64,000 nucleotides of DNA from Actinomadura formosensis NBRC 14204 (lineage in GTDB: Bacteria > Actinomycetota > Actinomycetes > Streptosporangiales > Streptosporangiaceae): assembly GCF_001552155.1 (NCBI RefSeq), contig NZ_BCQQ01000007.1:27845-91844 (forward strand). Direction: 5' to 3'. Shown here one piece after another: positions 1-8,275 of this stretch. Each line of letters starts with the position of its first letter. Position 1 is the first letter of the stretch. The position numbers were made by a program, and so were the translations under genes. The notes beneath the pieces are model-generated. The model was not told where the DNA came from. It worked only from the letters and a program-made list of their open reading frames with translations, and made no database searches.

Positions 1-722
1 GGCGCCTGGTGTCCCTCGGCGCGGGTGACACGATCATCGTCCTCGGCTGGGAGATGAACGGGGACGTCTACGGCGGCCGGTGCGCGCCGAATCCCGGCGC
101 GTGGAAGGCGTACTGGCGGCGGATCGTCACCGTCATGCGCTCGGTGCCGGGCGCGCGTTACCGTTTCGATTTCGCGCCGAGCCGGGGGCTGGACGTGATC
201 CCGTGGACGGAGTGCTATCCGGGTGACGACGTCGTCGACATCATCGGGACCGACAGCTACGACCAGCCCGAGGGCAAGTCGTTCGCGGATTTCGTGGACG
301 AGCCGTACGGGCTGCGCGCGCAGGCCGATTTCGCCGCCGCGCACGGCAAGCCGATCTCGTTTCCGGAATGGGGTCTGTTCCGCAATTCCGACAACCCCGA
401 TTTTGTGCGGGGAATGCACGACTGGATGATGTCGCACCATGTCGTGTACCAGACGGTCACCGACTACTGCCCGCACGGCGTCTGGTCGTGCGGCGCGAAC
501 CCGCGGTCGTCCGCCGCCTACCAGGAGCTGTTCGGCGGGGTGACGGCGCCGCGGCCGATGAGCGGGCCGTACCCGCCGGGGCCGTCCCCGGCGGGTACGA
601 GAGCGGCGTGGGCGAGCCCGCCGGCCACCGTCCGCGAGCCGGCCGGGACCTCCTCGGCCGCGCGTCCGGCCACCTCGCGGGTGACGGCCGCGAGCAGCGC
701 CACCGTCCCGGACACGTCGTAG
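1..722 (+). CDS. Glycoside hydrolase family 26-like (beta-mannanase type), C-terminal part
   Basis: Partial gene whose 5' end lies outside the window; the frame is open from base 3. The visible protein carries the two acidic motifs of GH26 enzymes: WEMNG (acid/base Glu) near the start and FPEWG (nucleophile Glu) about 100 residues later. It therefore probably hydrolyses beta-mannan or a related polysaccharide. The catalytic-domain homology seems to end near AYQELFGG, around base 536. The remaining roughly 60 residues are Pro/Ala/Ser-rich and overlap, antisense, the end of the convergent glycosyltransferase gene. Lying against an exopolysaccharide operon, it may trim or release the polymer; that role is inferred. 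The family call is from motifs only. Confidence 0.72.
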   Translation, partial: RLVSLGAGDTIIVLGWEMNGDVYGGRCAPNPGAWKAYWRRIVTVMRSVPGARYRFDFAPSRGLDVIPWTECYPGDDVVDIIGTDSYDQPEGKSFADFVDEPYGLRAQADFAAAHGKPISFPEWGLFRNSDNPDFVRGMHDWMMSHHVVYQTVTDYCPHGVWSCGANPRSSAAYQELFGGVTAPRPMSGPYPPGPSPAGTRAAWASPPATVREPAGTSSAARPATSRVTAASSATVPDTS

Positions 723-1774
723 TCGGCCGCCGCCGCGGCGGCCGCGCGTCCCTCCCGCTCGGCGATGCCGGGGCAGCGGAGCCGCGTGGCGATCTCCTCG
801 GCGAGCGCGGCGGGATCCTCGACCGGCACCAGCGCCCCGAGCCCCGGCCGGACGATCTCCGAGATGCCGGGAACGTCCGTCCCGACGATGGGGCGCCCCA
901 TCGCGAGCGCCTCCAGCGCGGTCAGCGGCAGCCCCTCCCACCGGGACGGCAGGACGAGGAGGTTGGACGCCGCGAGCCAGTCGCGCGGGTCCGCCACCGC
1001 CGGGACGAACCGGACACCGGGCACCCGTTCGCGCCGCAGCCGCTCCAGGTCCTCGCCGTCCCCGACGATCGCGAGCAGCGCCGAAGGGCACCGCGCGGTG
1101 ACGGCCGGCCACGCCGCGAGCAGCACGTCCTGCGCCTTCTGCCGGGTCAGCCGCCCGATGCAGACGGCGAGCGGAACGTCGGCGGCCAGTTCGAGCCGGG
1201 CGCGCGCGGCGAGCCGGGCGGTGCCGTCGGCGGGCGTGAACCTGCGGCGGTCCACGCCGTTGCGGACGAGCCGGTAGGCGCCCTGCACGTCCGCCGCCAT
1301 GCCCTCGCTCAACTCGCCCGCGCCGACGCAGATCAGCGCGTCGCTCCAGCGCGCGGCGAGCCGTTCCCAGCGGCGGCTGAGGGCCTCCTGCCGTCCGGTG
1401 GCGGCGAGCCAGGACCAGCCGTGCGGCTGGAACAGCGTGGGCGTGCCGCGCGGGCGACGCAGCAGCCGCCCGGCCAGGCCCGCCTTCGCCGAGTGCAGGT
1501 GCACGACGTCGGGGGCGAACGTGCGGACCAGGCGGCGGAGGCTGAGCGACTCCGGCAGGGTCGCGAGGCCGGGGGCGCGGCCGGCGGCCCAGCTCAGCCA
1601 GGGCACGCCCGCGGCCATGCACCGCTCGGGCAGATCGCCGCCCGGCGGGCAGGCCACCGCCACGTCCCAGCCGCGCCGGCGCTGGTCACCGGCCGCCTGC
1701 CCGACGTAGACGGCGACGCCGCCGCCGTTCGGCTGGCTGACGTGCAGGACGCGCAGCGCCCCCGGCTCAGCCAT
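518..1774 (-). CDS. GT4 family glycosyltransferase
   Basis: Retaining GT-B glycosyltransferase of 418 residues. The N-terminal half has the LHVSQPNGGG loop and an HLHSAKAG segment. The C-terminal nucleotide-sugar domain has PSRWEGLPL followed by the TALEALAMG helix, the E-x7-E signature of GT4. It likely adds one sugar to a lipid-linked exopolysaccharide repeat unit at the inner membrane face. It is the last gene of the minus-strand operon, and its ATG overlaps the stop of the upstream acyltransferase gene by 8 bases. Its last 68 codons overlap the convergent GH26 gene by 205 bases. Donor and acceptor cannot be read from sequence. Confidence 0.88.
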   Translation of the reverse strand: MAEPGALRVLHVSQPNGGGVAVYVGQAAGDQRRRGWDVAVACPPGGDLPERCMAAGVPWLSWAAGRAPGLATLPESLSLRRLVRTFAPDVVHLHSAKAGLAGRLLRRPRGTPTLFQPHGWSWLAATGRQEALSRRWERLAARWSDALICVGAGELSEGMAADVQGAYRLVRNGVDRRRFTPADGTARLAARARLELAADVPLAVCIGRLTRQKAQDVLLAAWPAVTARCPSALLAIVGDGEDLERLRRERVPGVRFVPAVADPRDWLAASNLLVLPSRWEGLPLTALEALAMGRPIVGTDVPGISEIVRPGLGALVPVEDPAALAEEIATRLRCPGIAEREGRAAAAAAADYDVSGTVALLAAVTREVAGRAAEEVPAGSRTVAGGLAHAALVPAGDGPGGYGPLIGRGAVTPPNSSW

Positions 1775-2885
1775 GCTCCACCTCCCCGGGGTGCCGCCGG
1801 ACCGCCAGATACCCCCGGGTGCGGGCGAGGCCGGCGAACGCCGCCGCCGACGCGGACCGACCGAGGATGAGCCGCTGGTTCCGCACGACGTCGGGCCGCC
1901 ACTTGTACTTGTACGGCTCGTCGCCGCGCAGCAGGCTGACGCCGAGGCGGTAGTAGTCCCGCGCGAGCGCGAGGTCCTCGCGCAGCATCATGAGCGAGAC
2001 GTCCACGCAGGCGCGCAGTTCCGGGACCGCCCCGTACAGGTAGGCGCCGACGTGGCGGTGGCCGATGAGCACGAGGTCGGCGGCGACGAGCCGGCCGTCC
2101 CACCGGTACTGCAGGACGGCGGCGCGCCCGTCGCGGACCATCCCGCTCACCGCCTCGGCCAGGTGCCGGCGGAACCGCTCGCGCCTGTGCTCGGGGTTGA
2201 TCGGGCGGCCCTGCCACTGGAGCGTGTGCAGGTCGAGCAGCTTGTGGACGGCCTCCGCCGCGCCCTCCGCCGGGGCACGTTCCACGGTGATGCCGCGAAC
2301 GTCGATCTTGCGGAGTTTCGCGCGCGTCTTCCCGGCGGTGCGGCGCGGCAGCCGGCCGAGGACGTCGTCGATCCCGGTGGCGGTCAGTTCGAGGCACACC
2401 GACGACGGCGTCTGCCATGTCCGGCGCGGCCACTGCGCGGCGACCAGGTGCGCCACCGACCCGGGCCGGACCTCGCGCAGGTCGATCGCGCATCCTCCGC
2501 ACTCCTCCAGCAGGGCCCGGGTGAGGTGCCGGACGGCCCCGTCCGCGTATGCGGGGTCGAGGAGGAAGTCGGTGAAGTCGCTCTGCTCCCCGCCCAGCGG
2601 AACCAGCACCGGGAACCCGTAGCAGGTGCCCGCCATCAGCGGCGCCGCCGCGACGAGCCGCCCCCGGTACCGGACGAGGACGAGCCGGAGCCGCCCGCGC
2701 CCGCCGTAGCAGCCCCACCAGGAGCTCAGCCACTCGTGCGTCTGGAACGGCGTCGCGGCCGGGCTGCGGTCGTACAGGTCGCGCAGTTCGCCGGCGACCC
2801 CGGCGAGCGCCTGCTCCTCCCGGTGAACCTCGGCCGACCATTCGGCGGCCGGGGCGGCGAGCCGGACGGACGTGAGCGCGGTCAT
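1767..2885 (-). CDS. FemAB/GNAT-fold acyltransferase (CelD/BcsL-like), exopolysaccharide locus
   Basis: A 372-residue protein of the GNAT-like family often found in polysaccharide clusters (CelD/BcsL, FemAB-related). Supporting segments are TPFQTHEWLSSWW near residue 45, a central RTAGKTRAKLRKI stretch, and a C-terminal SLLRGDEPYKYKW motif, typical of the second GNAT repeat. It probably N- or O-acylates a sugar or amino sugar of the polymer. The start is the ATG at 2885, which overlaps the TGA of the Wzz-like gene (ATGA), so the two are translationally coupled. The frame is open further upstream but that part lies over the Wzz-like gene. Confidence 0.75.
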   Translation of the reverse strand: MTALTSVRLAAPAAEWSAEVHREEQALAGVAGELRDLYDRSPAATPFQTHEWLSSWWGCYGGRGRLRLVLVRYRGRLVAAAPLMAGTCYGFPVLVPLGGEQSDFTDFLLDPAYADGAVRHLTRALLEECGGCAIDLREVRPGSVAHLVAAQWPRRTWQTPSSVCLELTATGIDDVLGRLPRRTAGKTRAKLRKIDVRGITVERAPAEGAAEAVHKLLDLHTLQWQGRPINPEHRRERFRRHLAEAVSGMVRDGRAAVLQYRWDGRLVAADLVLIGHRHVGAYLYGAVPELRACVDVSLMMLREDLALARDYYRLGVSLLRGDEPYKYKWRPDVVRNQRLILGRSASAAAFAGLARTRGYLAVRRHPGEVEHG

Positions 2886-3583
2886 GGCCTCACCTCCACC
2901 CGATCGACGCGCTCCAGCGCGGGTTGCGGCTCCGGCGCGGGTTCCGGTACGGGCGCGTGGCCGGCGGCGTCGCGGCCGGGCGTGCCGCCGCGGCCCCGGC
3001 GGCCGCTCACGAGGGCGGCGCCGAGCCCGGCGAGCAGGATCCCGGACGCGGTCCCGACGGCGACGTCCAGCACCAGGTTCGGCGACGACGGCGTGGCGGG
3101 CGGCTCGGCGAGGTTCATCAGCGCGACGCGGACGCCGGTGTCGGGGCGGCGCGCCGTCCCGTACTGGACGAGCGCGTCGGCGGCGGCGTTGGCGTACGCG
3201 GCGGCGTCGGCGGGCGTCCGGGCGCTGCCGGTGATCCGGATCAGCGGCGTGTCCGGCGAGGTGGACGCCTGGACGTGCTTGCGGATGGCGCCGGCCGGGG
3301 TCCTCGGCAGCGGGAGCGAGGAGTATTCGAGGGTCTCCGGCAGCGGAGCGAGCCGCCCGAACACCTGCGCGAAGCTGACCGCCGCCGGGCCCGACTGGTC
3401 GCTGCCGCCGTTCACGACGAGGACGTACGCGGTCGCGGTGTAGGTGGCGGGCGCGAGCAGGGTGTATCCGAGCCCGCCGAGGGACCCGGTGAGGACCAGC
3501 ACGACGACCAGGCCGAACCGCCACAGGAACGTGATCAGCGACCTGCGCGGGCGCCGGACGTTGGCATCACCTTGCGGCATCAT
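2882..3583 (-). CDS. Wzz/YveK-like chain-length determinant (polysaccharide co-polymerase)
   Basis: A 233-residue membrane protein with a first transmembrane helix at about residues 19-41 (FLWRFGLVVVLVLTGSLGG), an extracytoplasmic domain with the TYTATAYVLV strand usual after TM1 in Wzz/CapA proteins, and a second helix around 175-195 followed by a Pro-rich cytoplasmic tail. It has no kinase domain. Such proteins set polymer length together with the flippase and polymerase. Two ATGs are adjacent (3583 and 3580). The AAGGG ribosome site is better spaced from the second, so the real start may be 3580. It lies 10 bases downstream of a GT4 gene and overlaps the next gene by ATGA. Confidence 0.8.
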   Translation of the reverse strand: MMPQGDANVRRPRRSLITFLWRFGLVVVLVLTGSLGGLGYTLLAPATYTATAYVLVVNGGSDQSGPAAVSFAQVFGRLAPLPETLEYSSLPLPRTPAGAIRKHVQASTSPDTPLIRITGSARTPADAAAYANAAADALVQYGTARRPDTGVRVALMNLAEPPATPSSPNLVLDVAVGTASGILLAGLGAALVSGRRGRGGTPGRDAAGHAPVPEPAPEPQPALERVDRVEVRP

Positions 3584-3593
3584 GAGCCCTTTC

Positions 3594-4694
3594 TCATATC
3601 GGGACGACCTCGCGGACGGACGGTTCGGGCAGGTAGAGGCGGGCGAGTTCGGCTGCCTGCGCGGCGATGGCGTAGCGGGCGACCGCGGGCGGCACCCGCG
3701 TCCTGTCCCGCTCCTCGCGCAGGGCTCGGTCGAGTTCCGCGCTCCAGCTCCGGACGTCGCCCGGCAGCCGGCGCGCGTCCGGGGCCGCGCCGGGCGGGAG
3801 GTCGTCGAGGGCGGGGCAGGTCGTGTAGCGGACGGGCAGCCCGGCGGCGAGCGCCTCCAGCACGCCGAGCCCGAACGTCTCCTGCACCGACGGCGCGGCG
3901 AGCACGTCCATCGCGGCGAGCACGCCCGGCACGTCCGACGTCCCCCCGGTGAAGATCGCCGAGACGCCGAGGCGGTGCGCCAGCCGTTCGAGCGCGTCCC
4001 GCATCGGCCCGTCCCCCGCCAGCAGCAGCCGGACGCCGTCCAGCCGCGCGACCGCCTCGATCAGCAGGTCGAACCGCTTGGTCGGGACGAGCCGCCCGAC
4101 GGCCCCGACGACGCGTTCGGCGGGTTCGATGCCGAGCCGCCGCCGGGTCTTCGCCCGCCGCCCGGCGTCGAACGCGAACGCGGCGGCGTCGATGCCGTTC
4201 GGGATCACCACGATCCGGCCGGGTTTCACGCCCCAGTCGCACAGCCGGCCGGCGACGGTCGGTGACACCGCGACGGTCGTGGACCCGAGCCGCTCCGTCG
4301 CCCGGTAGAGCGCCCGGACGCCGCGCGTCGTGGGCCGTCCCTCGATGTGCCCGTCGCCGAGCGAGTGCTCGGTGGCGATGACGCGGGCCGTCCCCGCCAG
4401 GCGGGCGGCGATCCGGCCGTACACGCACGCCCGGTACAGGTGGGTGTGGACGACGTCGAACCGTCCGCGCCGGATCAGCCGGACGAGCCGGGGCAGCGCC
4501 GCGAGGTCCCGGTTTCCGCGCATCCCGATCTCGTGGACGGGGACGCCCGCCAGGCGGATCTCGGCGCCCAGCACGCCGGTCCGGGTGAGCGTCGCGACCT
4601 CGCACGCCACCGGCAGATGGCGGAGCAGCAGCGCGAGCTGCCGTTCGGCGCCGCCGTGCTCCAGCCCGGTGATGACGTGCAGGACCCGGGTCAC
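3594..4694 (-). CDS. GT4 family glycosyltransferase
   Basis: A 366-residue glycosyltransferase opening with RVLHVITGLEHGGAE, the glycine-rich N-terminal loop of GT4 enzymes. It has IPNGID before the C-terminal domain, GAVGRLVPTKRFD, and the donor-site E-x7-E in QETFGLGVLEALAAG. I place the start at the GTG at 4694, which overlaps the TGA of the deacetylase gene (GTGA). Upstream in-frame codons have no family similarity. It is part of the exopolysaccharide operon and presumably extends the repeat unit on the cytoplasmic side. The FNIP-like tail after LPV (RYTTCPALDD) resembles actinomycete homologues. Confidence 0.88.
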   Translation of the reverse strand: MTRVLHVITGLEHGGAERQLALLLRHLPVACEVATLTRTGVLGAEIRLAGVPVHEIGMRGNRDLAALPRLVRLIRRGRFDVVHTHLYRACVYGRIAARLAGTARVIATEHSLGDGHIEGRPTTRGVRALYRATERLGSTTVAVSPTVAGRLCDWGVKPGRIVVIPNGIDAAAFAFDAGRRAKTRRRLGIEPAERVVGAVGRLVPTKRFDLLIEAVARLDGVRLLLAGDGPMRDALERLAHRLGVSAIFTGGTSDVPGVLAAMDVLAAPSVQETFGLGVLEALAAGLPVRYTTCPALDDLPPGAAPDARRLPGDVRSWSAELDRALREERDRTRVPPAVARYAIAAQAAELARLYLPEPSVREVVPI

Positions 4695-5449
4695 ACCCGG
4701 CTCCGGTGGCGCAGCACGTGCCGCAGGAGCTTGGCGTGCAGCCGCGGGGAGCCGTCCCGGTCGCCGACGTACGTCCGGGGCAGCGCGTGCCGCGACGGCT
4801 CTGCGGGACGGATGTCGCACGCGTGCTCGTATCCGGCGGCGCGCACCGCCTCGATCTCGCGGGCGGTGGCATGGCCGTAGGGGTAGGCGAAGCCGGTGAC
4901 CGGCGCGTCGACGATGCTCTCCAGGACGGCGCGGCTCTCCTCCAGTTCCTCACGGAGCTCGGTGGCGTCCGTCTCGGGGAGGGACACGTGGTGGCGGCCG
5001 TGCGAGGCGATCTCCATGCCCGCGCCCGCGACGGTCCGGAGCTGGTCGGCCGTCATGAGCGGTTTGCGCGGGCCCTCGTCCCAGGTGTTGTAGGTGCCGA
5101 TCCGCCCGGACACGACGTACACGGTCGCGCCGAACCCGTACCGCAGCAGCGCGGGGACGGCCCGGGTCGCGAAGTCGGCGTAGCCGTCGTCGAAGGTGAG
5201 GCCGACGAGGCCGCGGGCCCGGCCGGCGGCGTGCGCGTCCAGCAGCTCGCCCATGCCGACGCCGCGCAGGCCGTGCGCCCGCAGCCAGCCGAGCTGGCGC
5301 TCGAACCGCGCCGGCGACACGGTCACCAGGTGCGGATCCTCCTCATAGTGGTCGACCGAGTGGTACATCAGCACCAGCGGCACCGGCCGGATCGGCTCCG
5401 CGGGCCGGATCGGTTCGGTCAGACGGGTGGGTTCGGTCGGCTGGCTCAC
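4691..5449 (-). CDS. Polysaccharide deacetylase (NodB domain, CE4)
   Basis: A 252-residue CE4 esterase. Motif 1 is LTFDDGYADF (catalytic base and metal Asp), motif 2 is SHGRHHVSL (metal His pair), and motif 3 is FAYPYGHA. It removes N-acetyl groups from amino sugars in the polysaccharide or wall. No signal peptide or membrane segment is clear, so it may act in the cytoplasm or be exported by another route. The start is the GTG at 5449, which has a GGGGG ribosome site about 7 bases upstream; a longer frame begins at 5515 but lacks a good site. It overlaps the end of the flippase gene by 107 bases in another frame. Confidence 0.85.
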   Translation of the reverse strand: MSQPTEPTRLTEPIRPAEPIRPVPLVLMYHSVDHYEEDPHLVTVSPARFERQLGWLRAHGLRGVGMGELLDAHAAGRARGLVGLTFDDGYADFATRAVPALLRYGFGATVYVVSGRIGTYNTWDEGPRKPLMTADQLRTVAGAGMEIASHGRHHVSLPETDATELREELEESRAVLESIVDAPVTGFAYPYGHATAREIEAVRAAGYEHACDIRPAEPSRHALPRTYVGDRDGSPRLHAKLLRHVLRHRSRV

Positions 5450-6992
5450 TGGTATCCCCCGATTCGGTCCGGTCGCGCACGCTGCGGCGCGGCCGCAAAG
5501 CCATCCATGGAGCAATGAGGTCGGGTCCCGCCAGGACGAGCAGGACCACGAACACGGCGGTGGTCACGAGCCCACCCGCCGCGAGGTGGACGATCAGCGG
5601 CGTCCCGGCGGCGACGCGCACGACGAGCAGGCCCGCCATGCAGGCCCCGGCCGTGGCGAGCACCAGCCGGGACATGTCGGCGGCGATCCGGCGCAGCGAG
5701 ATCGGCGCGATCCCGCGCCGCAGCCCGATCAGCATCAGGACGGCGGCGAGCGTGATCCCGGCGGCGTTGGCGGCGGCGAGCGCGAGCGTCCCGGCCACCG
5801 CGGCGAACACGCCCCCGACCGCGGCGGTGACGGCGAGGCCCACGCCGATCATCCAGGCGGGACGCCAGGTCGGCCGCCGCTGCGCGAAGAACGCGCGGGT
5901 CGCCAGCCCGACCGCGGTCTGCCCCCACAGGCCGAGCGCGTAGACGCGCATGATGGACGCGGTGCTCGCCGTGTCCGCGGACGTGAACTCGCCGTGCTCG
6001 AACAGCAGCCTGATCACGGCGGGCGCGAACGCGATGAGGAACGCCGCCGCGACCAGCACTATCGTGCTCGCGGTCACGAGGTCCTCCCGGATGCGGCGGG
6101 CGACCTGCCCGGTGTCGCCGTCCGCCGAGGCCCGCGCGAGCCTGGGGAACGTCACGGTCACGATCAGCAGCGACATGATCATCGGGACCTGCGCGACCTT
6201 CTGCGCGTAGTTCAGGTGCGAGATCGACCCGGTGGCCAGTTCGGAGCCGATGAACCGCTCGACGAACACCTGCGCCTGCCGCGTGACCGTGTAGACGACG
6301 ACGGGCGCGACGGCCGCGAGCCCCAGCCGCACGTCGATCGGGCCGGCCGGGGCGGGCGCGGCGCGCAGGCAGCGTCCGAACGCCGGGGCCTGGACGGCGA
6401 CCATCAGGACGCTGCCGCAGGCGACGCCGACCGCCGCGCTGGTGATGCCGATGGTGCCGGACAGGCCCGCGATCAGCGCGAGGATGCCGATGTTGTAGGC
6501 GAGGTAGATGGCCGCGGGCGGGCCGAACCTGTGGTGGGCGCGCAGGGTCGCGCTCATGAACCCGGCGAGGCCGAACGTGACGACGGTGATCGCCGTCAGC
6601 CGCACGCACTGGATGGCCGGGCCGTGCCGGGGCAGGCCGGGCGCCAGGACGTCCACCACCACCGGCGCGGCGACCGCGAGCGTGAGCGTGACGGCGGCGA
6701 GGCCGAGCACCATGCGCGGCAGCGTCGAGCCGACGAGCGGGCGCAGGCCGTCCCCCCGGGCGAGGAGCCGGGTGATGACGGGGACCATGAGCAGCGCCAT
6801 CGCGTCCTCGATGAGCAGCGGCGACACGGTCTCGGGGATCGTCCAGGCGACGAGGAACGCGTCGGTGCTGCCGCTCGCGCCGAACTGGTGCGCCATCACG
6901 AGGTCGCGCACGAACCCGAGCGCGGTGCCGGCGGTGATGAGCACGCCCGACAGCGCGGCGGCGCGTCCCACCGAGTCCGTCCCGCCGGTCAT
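5343..6992 (-). CDS. MurJ/MviN-like lipid-linked oligosaccharide flippase (MOP superfamily)
   Basis: A 549-residue polytopic protein with about 13-14 hydrophobic helices, starting SGVLITAGTALGFVRD, the N-terminal signature of MurJ/MviN and related MOP flippases. It also has PLLIEDAMALL and VERFIGSELATGSIS, equivalent to the family's central conserved helices. In this operon it most likely flips the lipid-linked exopolysaccharide repeat unit rather than lipid II. The last 55 residues are Asp/Thr/Pro/Ala-rich and lie over the start of the deacetylase gene. Its ATG overlaps the stop of the O-antigen ligase gene (ATGA). Housekeeping MurJ cannot be excluded, but the context favours the polymer. 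Confidence 0.83.
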   Translation of the reverse strand: MTGGTDSVGRAAALSGVLITAGTALGFVRDLVMAHQFGASGSTDAFLVAWTIPETVSPLLIEDAMALLMVPVITRLLARGDGLRPLVGSTLPRMVLGLAAVTLTLAVAAPVVVDVLAPGLPRHGPAIQCVRLTAITVVTFGLAGFMSATLRAHHRFGPPAAIYLAYNIGILALIAGLSGTIGITSAAVGVACGSVLMVAVQAPAFGRCLRAAPAPAGPIDVRLGLAAVAPVVVYTVTRQAQVFVERFIGSELATGSISHLNYAQKVAQVPMIMSLLIVTVTFPRLARASADGDTGQVARRIREDLVTASTIVLVAAAFLIAFAPAVIRLLFEHGEFTSADTASTASIMRVYALGLWGQTAVGLATRAFFAQRRPTWRPAWMIGVGLAVTAAVGGVFAAVAGTLALAAANAAGITLAAVLMLIGLRRGIAPISLRRIAADMSRLVLATAGACMAGLLVVRVAAGTPLIVHLAAGGLVTTAVFVVLLVLAGPDLIAPWMALRPRRSVRDRTESGDTSEPADRTHPSDRTDPARGADPAGAAGADVPLGRPL

Positions 6993-8275
6993 TCCCGCAC
7001 CGTCCCGAACGCGCGCGCGCCGATGGCGCCCATGACGATGGCGGTGAGCACGCACGTCGGCCCGCCCATGTCCGCGTACACGAAGTTGACGAGCAGGAAC
7101 GTCAGGAGCCCGACGCCGGCGAGCCACAGCGGGTCGCGGGGGCGGCGGCGCCTCCACAGCCCGGCGAGCAGCACGCCGAACAGCGCGCCGAACCCGGCGA
7201 GGCCCACCACGCCCTGCTCGGACAGGAACAGCAGGTATTCGTTGTGCGGCGACAGCAGCGGTTGCCGCACGTACCCGTTGACGGAGTCGTCGGTCTCGCT
7301 GCCGGACGACAGCCCGATCGAGGCGTAGGTGTCGCGGTAGGCCGGGAAGTTCTTCACGCCGACGCCGGTGACGGGGTGGTCCTCCCAGATCCGCAGGGCG
7401 GCGGCCCACAGGTTGTACCGGTCGTCCACCGACTGATCGGGCTGGCTGATCGAGGCCACCATCGAACTGGACCGCTCGGCGACCGCCTGCCCGCCGCCAC
7501 CGACGGTGACCACCACGACCAGCAGCGCGGCGCAGCAGGCCAGCACCTTCACCGCCGTCCACCGGTCGAAGAGCACCATGGTGAGGACGGCGGCGGCACC
7601 GAGCGCGATCCACGTCCCCCGGCTCAGCGCGAGCGCGAGCGCGACGGCCAGCACGACGAGGCCGATCAGCGCGGCCGGGACGGCGGCGGCCCCGCGGCGG
7701 GGCGCGGTCAGCGCGAACGCGGTCAGGATGAGGAACGCGAAGCCGACCACGATCGACATCGCCATGACGTCGAGGGCGCCGAACGTGCCGACGGCCCTGA
7801 TGTTCTCCCCGCCTATCGACGCGCCGTTGCCGGTGGCCGACTGCCAGATTCCGTACCCGGCCTCCGCGAGCCCGAGCCCGAGCAGCGACGAGCAGACGAT
7901 CGTGAGGTCGCGGCGGTCCCGGACGAGCAGGACGACGGCCAGCGGCACCAGCACGAAGATCTGCGTGTTCCGGACGAACCCCGCCAGGCTGGCGGTGATG
8001 TCCGCCGAGCACACGGTGCTGATCCCGAGCCCGACCACCAGCGGCCCGAACGCGGGCAGTGCCGCACGCGGCATCTGCACCCGCCCGGTGACCAGCAGGA
8101 ACGCGGCGACCAGCACGAGCGCGAGGCCCGCGACGTCCCCGGCCGTGATCTGAACGCCGGGCCCGAACGCGTCCGGACCCGGCGGGATCCCGACGGTCGC
8201 CACCGTCACCGCGATCAGCCAGCTCGGACGCCGCGGCACCCGCATCGCCGCTAAGGGCGCGGTGTGGGCGGTCAT
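6989..8275 (-). CDS. O-antigen ligase / Wzy-type polymerase family membrane protein
   Basis: A 428-residue membrane protein with about ten hydrophobic helices and the Wzy_C/O-antigen ligase loop. The loop includes WEDHPVTGVGVKNFP, then LLSPHNEYLLFLSEQG, the conserved periplasmic His-Asn-x-Tyr segment. In Gram-positive operons of this composition it usually polymerises repeat units on the outer face. Start and stop codons overlap both neighbours by ATGA, consistent with a single transcript from the sugar transferase gene. Polymerase versus ligase cannot be told from sequence. Confidence 0.82.
   Translation of the reverse strand: MTAHTAPLAAMRVPRRPSWLIAVTVATVGIPPGPDAFGPGVQITAGDVAGLALVLVAAFLLVTGRVQMPRAALPAFGPLVVGLGISTVCSADITASLAGFVRNTQIFVLVPLAVVLLVRDRRDLTIVCSSLLGLGLAEAGYGIWQSATGNGASIGGENIRAVGTFGALDVMAMSIVVGFAFLILTAFALTAPRRGAAAVPAALIGLVVLAVALALALSRGTWIALGAAAVLTMVLFDRWTAVKVLACCAALLVVVVTVGGGGQAVAERSSSMVASISQPDQSVDDRYNLWAAALRIWEDHPVTGVGVKNFPAYRDTYASIGLSSGSETDDSVNGYVRQPLLSPHNEYLLFLSEQGVVGLAGFGALFGVLLAGLWRRRRPRDPLWLAGVGLLTFLLVNFVYADMGGPTCVLTAIVMGAIGARAFGTVRE

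Noticed and set aside
5427..7328. 633-codon plus-strand frame over the flippase gene
   Set aside because: Very high Gly/Arg/Asp/His content and antisense to a well-supported membrane protein.
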